From Bacillus subtilis (GTDB lineage Bacteria; Pseudomonadota; Alphaproteobacteria; Rhizobiales; Rhizobiaceae): a stretch of DNA of 64,000 nucleotides. The stretch is taken from positions 248,001-312,000 of the forward strand of contig JAHREI010000002.1 of assembly GCA_021733665.1 (NCBI GenBank), written 5' to 3'. Position numbers and translations under genes: made by a program. Positions 54,634-64,000 of this stretch are shown piece after piece (position 1 is the first letter of the stretch; the number at the start of each line of letters is the position of its first letter). The notes under the pieces are model-generated. The model did no database searches, was not told the DNA's origin, and saw only the letters and a program-made list of their open reading frames with translations.

Positions 54634-56523
54634 TCAGAAAGATAAAGCCTGATCCATCAGAGTCTGATTGATCTTAACCGGATATTCGCTCTGCAGACGG
54701 CCGACCAGCTGTTCCAGCAGGTCATCGCCAATGCGCGAGGAAATGGCATCGCGGGTGCCCTGTGGCAGGCTTTCAGCGCTGACACCGGCAGGCTCTGTGG
54801 TTTCAGTTACCTGGAACAGGATCTGTGTATCTTTATTGATACCATTGGCTACGCCGCTCAGCTTGTCCGGACCGCCGAAGATCTGGGCAATGGCAACAGG
54901 TGCCAGTTCAGAAACGGTTGCTGTACGGGTCAGGCCACGCTTGGTCTGTTTTTCCACACCAGCTTCCTGAGCCAGTGTATCCATTGTTGCACCGGCTTCA
55001 AGGCGCTTGCGCAACTCTTCAGCTTTAGCGGTGAGACCTTTCACAGCAGCATCCTGTTTCCACTCAGTCGTTACCTGATCTTTGACTTCATCAAATGTTT
55101 TGTCGCGGGCAGGGGTTACGCCATCCAGCTGATACCAGATGTAACCACGGGTCTGGGTTGGCAATGCATCATTGTCGATACCCTGATCCGATTCAAAAAC
55201 AGAAGTCAGGAAGGAAGGCAGCTGCGGCAGGTCTGCAACCGGCTTGCCGTCTGGTCCGTTGCCGTTTACATCAACAGCTTCAATAGTTTTGACTTTAAGC
55301 TTCAGCTTATCAGCAGCCTGAGCCAATGTTGCGCCGTTGCCACGTTCTTCTTCATAAGAGTCATGAACAGCATTCAGCGAGGCCAGTGCCTGTGTCAGAG
55401 CCAGAGTTTTACGGATTTCCGGTTCAACTTCTGCTTCTGTTTTAACAGTTGCCGCATCAACAGCGCTGATGTGCAGAATGACAGGGCCGAAAGCGCCTTT
55501 TACAACATCACTTGTGCCATTGGCAGCTATTGCAAAAGCAGCATCAGCAATGACTGCATCCGGCAGTTCACCTTTAACAAAAGTGCCGAGCTTAACATCT
55601 TCAGGCTTTTTGCCTTTTTCCGCTACAAGATCAGCAAAGCTGGTGCCGGATTTGATTTTTTCAGCGGCAGCTTTCGCTTCATCTTCATTGGCGAATGTCA
55701 GTTGTTCAATGGTACGTTTTTCTTCCGTGGAAAAACGCGCAACATTCTTCTTGTAATAATCCTGAATTTCTTCCGGTGTTACGTCGGCTTCATTCACAAT
55801 ATCCTGCGCTTCCAGAGGAACATAGCTGACTTTGCGATATTCCGGTGCGCGGTAATTGCCGAGATGGCTTTCATACCATTTTTTCAGTTCAGCTTCGTCA
55901 GGCGTTGCGATTGTGTCGGCTTTCTCCTGCGTAAGCGTGATATAATCTACAGTGCGGCTTTCACCGTCATAAAGTGCCAGTGCTTTGAACAGGGTATCCG
56001 GCGCAGCCATGCCATCAGACACCGCTTCAACAATCTGCTGACGCAGTGCGAATTTGGTGCGGCTGTCGAAATAGTTCTGCGGGCTCATGCCAGCCTGACG
56101 CAGCACAGCGTTAAACTGGTTATTGGAGAAACGACCGCTTGAATCCAGAAACGCCTGATCTTCACCGGTGAGACGGGCGAGGTGATCTTTCGACATACCC
56201 AGACCCATTTGGCGAGCCTGTTCATCAAGCAGAACACCGGCAACCAGCTGACCGGTAACCTGTGCAGGAATACCAAGCGCTTTTGCCTGATCGCGGGTCA
56301 ACTGCTGACGCAGCTGGTTGGAGACGGCAATCACCTGACGGTCATAGGCCAGACGATATTCAGTCGGCGATACAGATGAGCCTCCGGCTTCCAGAACAGC
56401 ATTGCCGCTAAAACCTTCACGGAACACATCTGCGATACCCCAAGCTGCGAAGGAGAGGACGAGAAGGCCGAGAAAGAATTTTGAAACCCAGGATTTGGAT
56501 GCAGTGCGCAAGCTGTCAAGCAT
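54634..56523 (-). CDS. PpiD-type periplasmic chaperone with SurA_N and PPIase domains
   Basis: A 629-aa protein from the ATG at 56521-56523 (AAGGT upstream), anchored by one helix near residues 14-34 (WVSKFFLGLLVLSFAAWG). A SurA_N-3-like region (about 38-180), a parvulin-type PPIase domain (about 235-365, with TPEEIQDYYKKNVARFSTEE) and a long C-terminal part follow. It helps outer-membrane protein folding at the Sec exit. The position upstream of trpD and divergent from tpiA is usual for rhizobia. Confidence 0.9.
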   Translation of the reverse strand: MLDSLRTASKSWVSKFFLGLLVLSFAAWGIADVFREGFSGNAVLEAGGSSVSPTEYRLAYDRQVIAVSNQLRQQLTRDQAKALGIPAQVTGQLVAGVLLDEQARQMGLGMSKDHLARLTGEDQAFLDSSGRFSNNQFNAVLRQAGMSPQNYFDSRTKFALRQQIVEAVSDGMAAPDTLFKALALYDGESRTVDYITLTQEKADTIATPDEAELKKWYESHLGNYRAPEYRKVSYVPLEAQDIVNEADVTPEEIQDYYKKNVARFSTEEKRTIEQLTFANEDEAKAAAEKIKSGTSFADLVAEKGKKPEDVKLGTFVKGELPDAVIADAAFAIAANGTSDVVKGAFGPVILHISAVDAATVKTEAEVEPEIRKTLALTQALASLNAVHDSYEEERGNGATLAQAADKLKLKVKTIEAVDVNGNGPDGKPVADLPQLPSFLTSVFESDQGIDNDALPTQTRGYIWYQLDGVTPARDKTFDEVKDQVTTEWKQDAAVKGLTAKAEELRKRLEAGATMDTLAQEAGVEKQTKRGLTRTATVSELAPVAIAQIFGGPDKLSGVANGINKDTQILFQVTETTEPAGVSAESLPQGTRDAISSRIGDDLLEQLVGRLQSEYPVKINQTLMDQALSF

Positions 56524-56858
56524 AGAAGTACCTTTGTGGAGTAAACTCACTTTGTTAAATAAGGGGATAGCCGCCGATGGGTATGCAGTCAAACGGAAAC
56601 CTGCTTATGACGAGGAATGACCAAAAGAATTGTGGCATTATTACCGTTTATACGAATAGTGAGCGTCGTTTTGGGGATTTGCTTTCACAGACGAATTTGC
56701 TAGAGCGTGTCGCAATTCATCGCCTTCTGAACTGTCGCGCACATTGCGGCAGGATCAGTCGAGGGTGCAAATCGGCTCTGTCCGGACGCTCTATGATGCA
56801 CGGATATTGCCAAAATCCGCTATAAAATGCGGTTGAGATCATTGGTGAGGAGGGTGTA
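56524..56858. other. divergent ppiD/tpiA intergenic region
   Basis: 335 bp holding divergent promoters. It contains a likely degenerate repeat bounded by TAGAGCGT (56701-56708) and ACGCTCTA (56786-56793). No gene is seen. Confidence 0.45.
56701..56793. repeat. possible degenerate Brucellaceae palindromic repeat
   Basis: 8-bp inverted termini TAGAGCGT / ACGCTCTA enclose 77 bp. The TAGAGCG end matches the end of the clearer element at 27129-27170. Its status as a family member is inferred from the termini only. Confidence 0.35.
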
Positions 56859-57623
56859 ATGACCCCGGAAATTCGTCCGCTCGTTGCGGGAAACTGGAAA
56901 ATGAACGGCACCGGCGAACAGCTGGGAGAGCTGCGTGCAATTGCTGCCAATCTCAGCACCGATATTGGTCGTAAATTCGACGTGGTGATCTGCGTTCCTT
57001 CCACTCTGATTTCGCGTGCAGCTGCAACGCCGGAGACTGATGCGATCGGTGTGGGCGGTCAGGATTGCCATGCAGCAGAATCAGGTGCCCATACCGGCGA
57101 TATTTCTGCGCAGATGCTGAAAGAAGCAGGCGCGAGCCATGTTATTCTCGGTCACTCCGAGCGCCGTACAGATCATCATGAGTCCAGTGAAGCCGTTTGC
57201 GCCAAAGTACAGGCTGCATGGAAAGCCGGCCTGACCACAATCGTTTGCGTTGGTGAAACCGCCGAACAGAAACAGGCCGATCAGACTCTTGAAATTGTTG
57301 GTCAGCAGATTGCGGATTCTCTGCCGGAAGGCGTAACACCGGAAAATACAGTTGTTGCCTATGAGCCTGTTTGGGCAATTGGCACCGGTCTGACACCAAC
57401 TGTATCAGATGTGCGCACAGTTCATGCTTTCATCCGCTCCAAGCTGATTGAGCGTTTTGGTGCAAAAGGCGCACATTTGCGTTTGCTTTATGGTGGTTCG
57501 GTCAAGCCGAATAATGCTGTTGAATTGCTCGGTGTTGCTGATGTCGATGGCGCGCTTGTCGGCGGTGCCAGCCTGAAAGCAACTGATTTTCTTGCTATTT
57601 GTGACGCTTATCGCGTACTCTGA
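56859..57623 (+). CDS. tpiA: triosephosphate isomerase
   Basis: A 254-aa TIM-barrel glycolytic enzyme. Active-site residues: N12 and K14 in AGNWKMNG, H99 in ILGHSERR and E169 in AYEPVWAIGTG, with the phosphate-binding LLYGGSVKPNNA and VGGASLKA near the end. GAGGAGG lies directly upstream of the ATG. secG follows about 110 bp later. Confidence 0.97.
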   Translation: MTPEIRPLVAGNWKMNGTGEQLGELRAIAANLSTDIGRKFDVVICVPSTLISRAAATPETDAIGVGGQDCHAAESGAHTGDISAQMLKEAGASHVILGHSERRTDHHESSEAVCAKVQAAWKAGLTTIVCVGETAEQKQADQTLEIVGQQIADSLPEGVTPENTVVAYEPVWAIGTGLTPTVSDVRTVHAFIRSKLIERFGAKGAHLRLLYGGSVKPNNAVELLGVADVDGALVGGASLKATDFLAICDAYRVL

Positions 57624-57735
57624 GCCTGAATAAATGCCGATCCCTTGCAAGCATTCGTTTGCAGGGGGTTGGATTGTCGGATAAATCCGTGTAGTAAGCC
57701 CTTTCTATTCTTATGAGAAAGCAGTCCGGAAACTC

Positions 57736-58119
57736 ATGCAAAACGTTCTTATTGTTATTCACCTCCTGATCGTTCTCGCACTTGTCGGCGTTGTTTTGAT
57801 TCAGCGCTCCGAAGGTGGTGGTCTTGGTATCGGTGGTGGTTCGGGTTTCATGTCGGCACGTGGTGCTGCCAATGCTCTGACCCGCACAACAGCTATTCTG
57901 GGCGCAGGTTTCTTCGCAACTTCCTTGCTTCTCGGTATTCTGGCCATGAACGGCGAGCGTCCGACAGATATTCTCAATCGTATTCCTGCGGGCAACTCCC
58001 AGACAGCTCCGGCTGGTGGCAATGGTATTCTTGATCAGCTCGGTGGCGGTACAACAACACCTGAAGCTGCTCCGGAGCAGCCTGCAGCCCCTGCAAGTCA
58101 GGTTCCAAGCTCTCAGTAA
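57736..58119 (+). CDS. secG: SecG subunit of the protein translocase
   Basis: A 127-aa inner-membrane protein with two hydrophobic helices (about 2-20 and 55-73). The conserved loop between them is VVLIQRSEGGGLGIGGGSG. The C-terminus is Pro/Ala/Gln-rich, as in rhizobial SecG. It assists SecYE in export. Downstream of tpiA and followed by a strong terminator. Confidence 0.94.
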   Translation: MQNVLIVIHLLIVLALVGVVLIQRSEGGGLGIGGGSGFMSARGAANALTRTTAILGAGFFATSLLLGILAMNGERPTDILNRIPAGNSQTAPAGGNGILDQLGGGTTTPEAAPEQPAAPASQVPSSQ

Positions 58120-58142
58120 GAGTCGGTCAGATTGAACTTTTT

Positions 58143-58170
58143 AAAAGCCTCCCTCGCGGAGGCTTTTTTG
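58143..58170 (+). terminator. terminator of secG
   Basis: Stem AAAAGCCTCC (58143-58152) / GGAGGCTTTT (58158-58167) with a T-run. Confidence 0.92.
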
Positions 58171-58351
58171 TTCTTAAGGTTTCTTAAGAAAAGTGTTGCA
58201 GGCTTGCCATAGATGACGGGATTAGATTGTGGGAAACATATTGCCCGTTGAGAGATGTGAGAGTTTAGCCTATCAGCAGGTAACCTGTTTTACACATCAT
58301 CTTCCGCATATCTTCATCAGATACGCATAAAAGAGTGTTCGAGAAAGCCCC

Positions 58352-59002
58352 ATGATTTCATCGCGTATTCTCATCGCCGGATTTGCCGGTTTGTGCTTAA
58401 GTTTTACTGCATTGACCGGTCTGGCTTCTGCTCAGACTGCAGCAACTGAGTCTGTGACAGAAGCAGCGCCCAAAGCCGCTAAATCTGAAAAGAAGAAGGC
58501 ACCTGCGCAGAAGGTTGCTAAAACCAAATATAATATTGATCCGAAATATCAGGCACAGACTGTTGCTTTCTCGGGTTATCCGGTTGGCACAATCGTTGTC
58601 GATCCGTCCAAATATTTCCTTTATTTGGTAGAAACACCAACCACTGCACGCCGCTACGGTATTGCAGTTGGTAAAGTTGGTCTGGAATTCAAAGGCAGCG
58701 GTACAATCAATGCCAAGCGCGAATGGCCGCGTTGGATTCCAACTGCCGATATGGTGAAGCGTAATCCGCAGCATTACGGTCGCATTAAAAACGGTATGGA
58801 TGGTGGTATGGGCAACCCGCTGGGTTCCCGCGCGCTGTATCTGTTTCAGGGCAATAAAGACACCTATATCCGTATTCACGGCACAGTTCAGCCTTGGACA
58901 ATCGGTAGCGCGGCTTCAAACGGCTGCTTCCGTATGACCAATGAAGATGTGATGGAACTTTACGAGCGCGTTAATCTGGGGGCGACAGTCGTCGTTCTTT
59001 GA
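58352..59002 (+). CDS. exported L,D-transpeptidase (YkuD domain)
   Basis: A 216-aa periplasmic protein with a signal peptide (cleavage near ASA|Q, residue 27) and a Lys/Ala-rich linker (about 30-60). The YkuD domain covers about 78-216. The catalytic motif is HGT (176-178) ... SNGCFRM with S189 and C192. Such enzymes form 3-3 peptidoglycan cross-links or attach outer-membrane proteins to the wall, as known in Brucellaceae. The exact activity cannot be told. Located between secG and pyrG with its own terminator. Confidence 0.92.
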   Translation: MISSRILIAGFAGLCLSFTALTGLASAQTAATESVTEAAPKAAKSEKKKAPAQKVAKTKYNIDPKYQAQTVAFSGYPVGTIVVDPSKYFLYLVETPTTARRYGIAVGKVGLEFKGSGTINAKREWPRWIPTADMVKRNPQHYGRIKNGMDGGMGNPLGSRALYLFQGNKDTYIRIHGTVQPWTIGSAASNGCFRMTNEDVMELYERVNLGATVVVL

Positions 59003-59022
59003 TTTTGCTGCTTTTCGCAGAA

Positions 59023-59046
59023 GCCGGCTGATGCCGGCTTTTTGCA
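59023..59046 (+). terminator. terminator of the L,D-transpeptidase gene
   Basis: 8-bp stem AAGCCGGC (59023-59030) / GCCGGCTT (59035-59042) with a TGAT loop and TTTTT. Confidence 0.88.
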
Positions 59047-60990
<1,944 letters not shown>

Positions 60991-60997
60991 CCAATGT

Positions 60998-61030
60998 AAC
61001 GGGCACTTTAACAGTGCCCGTTTTGCTTTT
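60998..61030 (+). terminator. terminator of pyrG
   Basis: 10-bp stem AACGGGCACT (60998-61007) / AGTGCCCGTT (61013-61022) with TTGCTTTT downstream. Confidence 0.88.
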
Positions 61031-61168
61031 ACCAAAAGAGACTGGATATTGCGCAAGCTAATATCCATATGCTGAGAACGAGACTGCTCTGCGCTTATCT
61101 GTGCACCTAAGTCTGCGTGATTATTTATTCTGAAAAGTCAGGCTACTTTTCAAATTTGAGGAACAGAG

Positions 61169-62011
61169 ATGACTGCCAATTCTGTTATTGAGATCAAGGC
61201 GCCGTCAGGCAATGTCGTATTTTCCAACAAGGGCGCATTGTCGATCATTGCTGGCCCGTGCCAGATGGAAAGCCGTGAACACGCTTATGAAATGGCCGGT
61301 TCCTTGAAGGAAATGACAGATAAGCTCGGTATCGGACTGGTTTACAAGTCGAGCTTTGACAAAGCCAATCGCACGTCGCTGAAAGGTCAGCGCGGTATTG
61401 GTCTGGAAAAGGCTCTGGAAGTCTTTGCTGATCTCAAGAAGGATTTCGGCTTTCCGGTACTGACCGATGTTCACACTGAAGAACAATGTGCGGTTGTCGG
61501 TGAAGTTGTTGATGTGCTGCAGATTCCGGCATTCCTTTGCCGTCAGACTGATCTTTTGATTGCTGCTGCGAATACCGGTCGTGTGGTTAATATCAAAAAA
61601 GGCCAGTTTCTCGCACCTTGGGATATGAAGAATGTCATGGCCAAAGTGATTGAAAGCGGTAATCCGAATGTGATGCTGACCGAACGCGGCGCATCTTTCG
61701 GCTATAACACACTGGTGTCAGATATGCGTTCGTTGCCGATTATGGCTGGCATGGGCGCGCCGGTGATTTTTGATGCAACCCACTCAGTTCAGCAGCCGGG
61801 CGGCCGTGGCGAAACCAGTGGCGGTCAGCGCGAGTTTGTTGAAACACTGGCGCGTGCAGCTGTTGCAGTCGGTGTGGCTGGTGTGTTCATTGAAACCCAT
61901 CAGGATCCGGATAATGCACCATCGGATGGCCCGAATATGGTTGCAATTAAGGATATGCCGCGTCTGCTCGAAACGCTGATGGCTTTTGACCGCTTGGCCA
62001 AATCTCTCTGA
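61169..62011 (+). CDS. kdsA: 3-deoxy-8-phosphooctulonate synthase
   Basis: A 280-aa class I KDO-8-phosphate synthase that joins phosphoenolpyruvate and arabinose 5-phosphate for lipopolysaccharide core synthesis. Motifs: [55 protein letters not shown] and [23 protein letters not shown] precedes the ATG. eno, often next in this order, is not here; a receptor gene is convergent instead. Confidence 0.96.
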   Translation: MTANSVIEIKAPSGNVVFSNKGALSIIAGPCQMESREHAYEMAGSLKEMTDKLGIGLVYKSSFDKANRTSLKGQRGIGLEKALEVFADLKKDFGFPVLTDVHTEEQCAVVGEVVDVLQIPAFLCRQTDLLIAAANTGRVVNIKKGQFLAPWDMKNVMAKVIESGNPNVMLTERGASFGYNTLVSDMRSLPIMAGMGAPVIFDATHSVQQPGGRGETSGGQREFVETLARAAVAVGVAGVFIETHQDPDNAPSDGPNMVAIKDMPRLLETLMAFDRLAKSL

Positions 62012-62030
62012 TTTAGAAAACAACTTAATA

Positions 62031-62061
62031 AAAAGCCCCGCAAACTGCGGGGCTTTTTTGT
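62031..62061. terminator. bidirectional terminator between kdsA and the TonB receptor
   Basis: 12-bp stem AAAAGCCCCGCA (62031-62042) / TGCGGGGCTTTT (62046-62057) with T-runs both ways. It ends just before the receptor stop. Confidence 0.88.
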
Positions 62062-62063
62062 TT

Positions 62064-64000
62064 TTAGAACTGTCGGCTGAGACTGACTTTAAAGTTCCTG
62101 CCGGGCATCGCTGAAATGCCATCGCTTAGATATGGCTCATATTTCTTGTCGAAAATATTATCGAGGCCGATATCCAGTTTGGTATCTTTCATCATACCGC
62201 TTTGCGGTGCCCATGTAAGAAACAGATCATGGATACCATAGCCGGCACTTTCTGGGCGGGCATAGTCCTTGCCACCCTGATTATGTGGTGTTTTGGTCTG
62301 TCTGGCGACAAATGTACCTGTCCAGCCCAGTGTCAGGTCCTGATCCGGTAGTTTCCAGCCAAGTGTGGTAACCAGTGTCGCCGGAGCCAGATCTTTGAGA
62401 TAAGTATCATAGCCATAGATGTTATTCAGAGCACCATGACGGCTGCCATACATGGTGGAGAAAGCCACATCAGCAAACATAGTGGTTGTATCATAATGCG
62501 CTGAAAGCTCGATGCCTGTGGAATAATAGGATGGCAGATTCCAATAAGTGTCGCCATCACCACGTTTTTCCGGAGCGTTTTTGGTGCCAAAACGTCTGTT
62601 AATCGGATTGGTGACGTGGTTGTAATAGGCTGTTGCACGTATCTTTAGCTGATCATCACTCATGAAGAGCTGATCGTGAATCGTTTCCACACCGATCTGA
62701 AAGTTATTATTACGTTCAACTTCAAGGCCGCGACTGGTGCGTGGCAGACTGCTGCTGGCGCTTTGTGTCGAATAAAGCTCATCAATATTCGGCATACGCA
62801 TAGCATAAGCCCAGTCGGCAAACAGACGTAGACTTGAGTTTGCATCATAAGTTATGCTCAAGCCCGGTGTCAGGCCGTCGTGACTCACTGCGCTGTAATC
62901 ATGACCAATTGCAGGATTATTATATGTTTTTGCAGCGTTTGGCTTGCCTGTGGAGCGAACATAATCGTAGCGCAGACCCGGAATAATCGTCAGCTGATCA
63001 GTCAGGGCAATCTTATCAATCACAAAAGCGCTGAACGTTTCCTGCTTGCCTTCGGGCATATTATACGGAGCAAAGTAGCCATAATTATAATTGGCATTGT
63101 CTTTATAGCTATCGGCATACATGACAATGTCACGATTGTGCTTCTGCAATTGAATGCCATAATTCAGGCTGTGATTAAAACCGCCGAGCGTGAAATTGGA
63201 AGTGTTCTCGGCTTCAATCCGCAAATCAGAATATTTGGACTCATTCCATTTACCACCAAGTGAAGCACTTGTGCTCACACCATCCGGACGCTCCGCAAAC
63301 ATTGATGTATAAGCGTAGCTGATCATCAGGCGCGTATTGACCAGATCACTGTCACCGCTGAACTTATGTTCAATAGATGAACTGAAATCCTTCAGATCTC
63401 GCCAGGCGAGGCGGCGGCGGATTGCTTCATAATATCCGTATTTTTTAACGTCACTGCCGATCGGTTCCACCTGACCACGGATAGCCGCAGGCGGGCCCCA
63501 GTTCTGGCTCGTGCCGTAGCTTGCAGTGGCTTTCAGTTCATGACCGTCAGCACTGGCGCTGCCTTTGGTGGAAAATGAGGTAAGCATGCTATCGGAGAAA
63601 TTATAGCGCTCGCCGCCGCCGATGCGCATGTCATCGGTTTTACGCCATGTTACCGCGGCAAGACCGTCAAAGGTAATGCCGCTATAATCTGTACGGCCAT
63701 AAATGGCACCGCTTTGCACCCAGCCTTTATTGGCTGTCTGATAAGCTGTTTTAGACCAGAGACCCCAGTTTTCACCATCGCGCAACATATCTGCTGCATC
63801 TTTGGTTTCCATTTTTATAGTGCCGCCAAAGCCACCATTGCCGTATTTAACGGAGGTTGCTCCTTTTTCGATCTCAACGCTTTTGAGCAATTCCGGTTCA
63901 ATGAAAACCGTGCCCTGATCATAGCGTTCGAAATTCTTTTGAGCGCCGTCCATAATGATGCGCACATCTGTCTGACGGGCAAAACCGCGAATTGCGATAC
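62064..64000 (-). CDS. TonB-dependent heme/hemoglobin-type receptor (3' part, runs off the window)
   Basis: About 645 codons are visible and the frame is open at base 64000, so the signal peptide, TonB box and start lie outside. The visible part opens inside the plug (IRGFARQTDVRIIMDGA), then FIEPELLKSVEIEKGATSVKYG, and ends with DIGLDNIFDKKYEPYLSD and a terminal Phe (SLSRQF). It belongs to the same heme/hemoglobin receptor family as the one at 20667-22784. The FRAP-like site reads MRMP and no NPNL motif is clear, so its ligand may differ. Confidence 0.88.
   Translation of the reverse strand, partial: IAIRGFARQTDVRIIMDGAQKNFERYDQGTVFIEPELLKSVEIEKGATSVKYGNGGFGGTIKMETKDAADMLRDGENWGLWSKTAYQTANKGWVQSGAIYGRTDYSGITFDGLAAVTWRKTDDMRIGGGERYNFSDSMLTSFSTKGSASADGHELKATASYGTSQNWGPPAAIRGQVEPIGSDVKKYGYYEAIRRRLAWRDLKDFSSSIEHKFSGDSDLVNTRLMISYAYTSMFAERPDGVSTSASLGGKWNESKYSDLRIEAENTSNFTLGGFNHSLNYGIQLQKHNRDIVMYADSYKDNANYNYGYFAPYNMPEGKQETFSAFVIDKIALTDQLTIIPGLRYDYVRSTGKPNAAKTYNNPAIGHDYSAVSHDGLTPGLSITYDANSSLRLFADWAYAMRMPNIDELYSTQSASSSLPRTSRGLEVERNNNFQIGVETIHDQLFMSDDQLKIRATAYYNHVTNPINRRFGTKNAPEKRGDGDTYWNLPSYYSTGIELSAHYDTTTMFADVAFSTMYGSRHGALNNIYGYDTYLKDLAPATLVTTLGWKLPDQDLTLGWTGTFVARQTKTPHNQGGKDYARPESAGYGIHDLFLTWAPQSGMMKDTKLDIGLDNIFDKKYEPYLSDGISAMPGRNFKVSLSRQF

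Noticed and set aside
57640-57670. Hairpin CCCTTGCAA / TTTGCAGGGG between tpiA and secG as terminator
   Set aside because: Imperfect stem with no T-run; tpiA and secG may be cotranscribed.

Overview
The window is a chromosomal stretch of an alphaproteobacterium of the order Hyphomicrobiales (Rhizobiales), most likely a Brucellaceae relative (Brucella/Ochrobactrum/Pseudochrobactrum type) with moderate GC. The evidence is gene content and order: a lexA-moeA-moaC-trpC-trpD-ppiD block divergent from tpiA-secG-...-pyrG-kdsA, gltX next to comEC, two glutamyl-tRNA synthetases, a class II DAHP synthase, a STAS-fused Mla permease, an alphaproteobacterial SOS box (GTTC-N7-GTTC) and RirA-type TGA-N9-TCA iron boxes. 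No rRNA, tRNA, CRISPR array, transposase or prophage gene was seen.

Layout. 1-9 kb is housekeeping: start of gph (minus), then rpiA, a DUF2059 protein, gor, class II DAHP synthase, dgkA, a pentapeptide-repeat protein, nadE and gltX. At 9.27-9.76 kb a short remnant that looks like a toxin C-terminus precedes an intact immunity-like gene. 9.8-19.5 kb holds maeB, an enolase-superfamily dipeptide epimerase, an Mla-type lipid transport operon (STAS-permease, ATPase, MCE protein, lipoprotein) and an SLC13 permease. 19.5-23.8 kb is a heme/iron locus (DUF2218-SIP reductase, TonB heme receptor, HmuT) with two putative RirA boxes in the divergent promoter. 23.8-28.7 kb carries a TetR/SmvA-like efflux pair, a BASS transporter and a metabolite:H+ symporter.

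28.8-40 kb is the most interesting part. A double-length LysR regulator, an MHS transporter and five co-oriented enzymes (HutU-like hydratase, DUF917 desulfurase, N-carbamoyl-amino-acid hydrolase, cyclic amidohydrolase, and a secreted histidine-ammonia-lyase homologue lacking the MIO-forming Ala-Ser-Gly) match the five-step catabolism of ergothioneine to glutamate, trimethylamine, sulfide, CO2 and ammonia. Two features look unusual: the first enzyme has a signal peptide, so trimethylamine elimination would happen in the periplasm with thiourocanate then imported, and an exported M20 hydrolase is divergently transcribed next to it.

40-64 kb returns to core functions: a Cys-rich SufR-like regulator with a divergent MFS pump, msrPQ, gltA, a second gltX, comEC, lexA with its SOS box, moeA, moaC, trpC, trpD, ppiD, tpiA, secG, an L,D-transpeptidase, pyrG and kdsA, and finally the 3' part of a second TonB-dependent heme-type receptor that runs off the right edge. 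Strong intrinsic terminators separate most transcription units.
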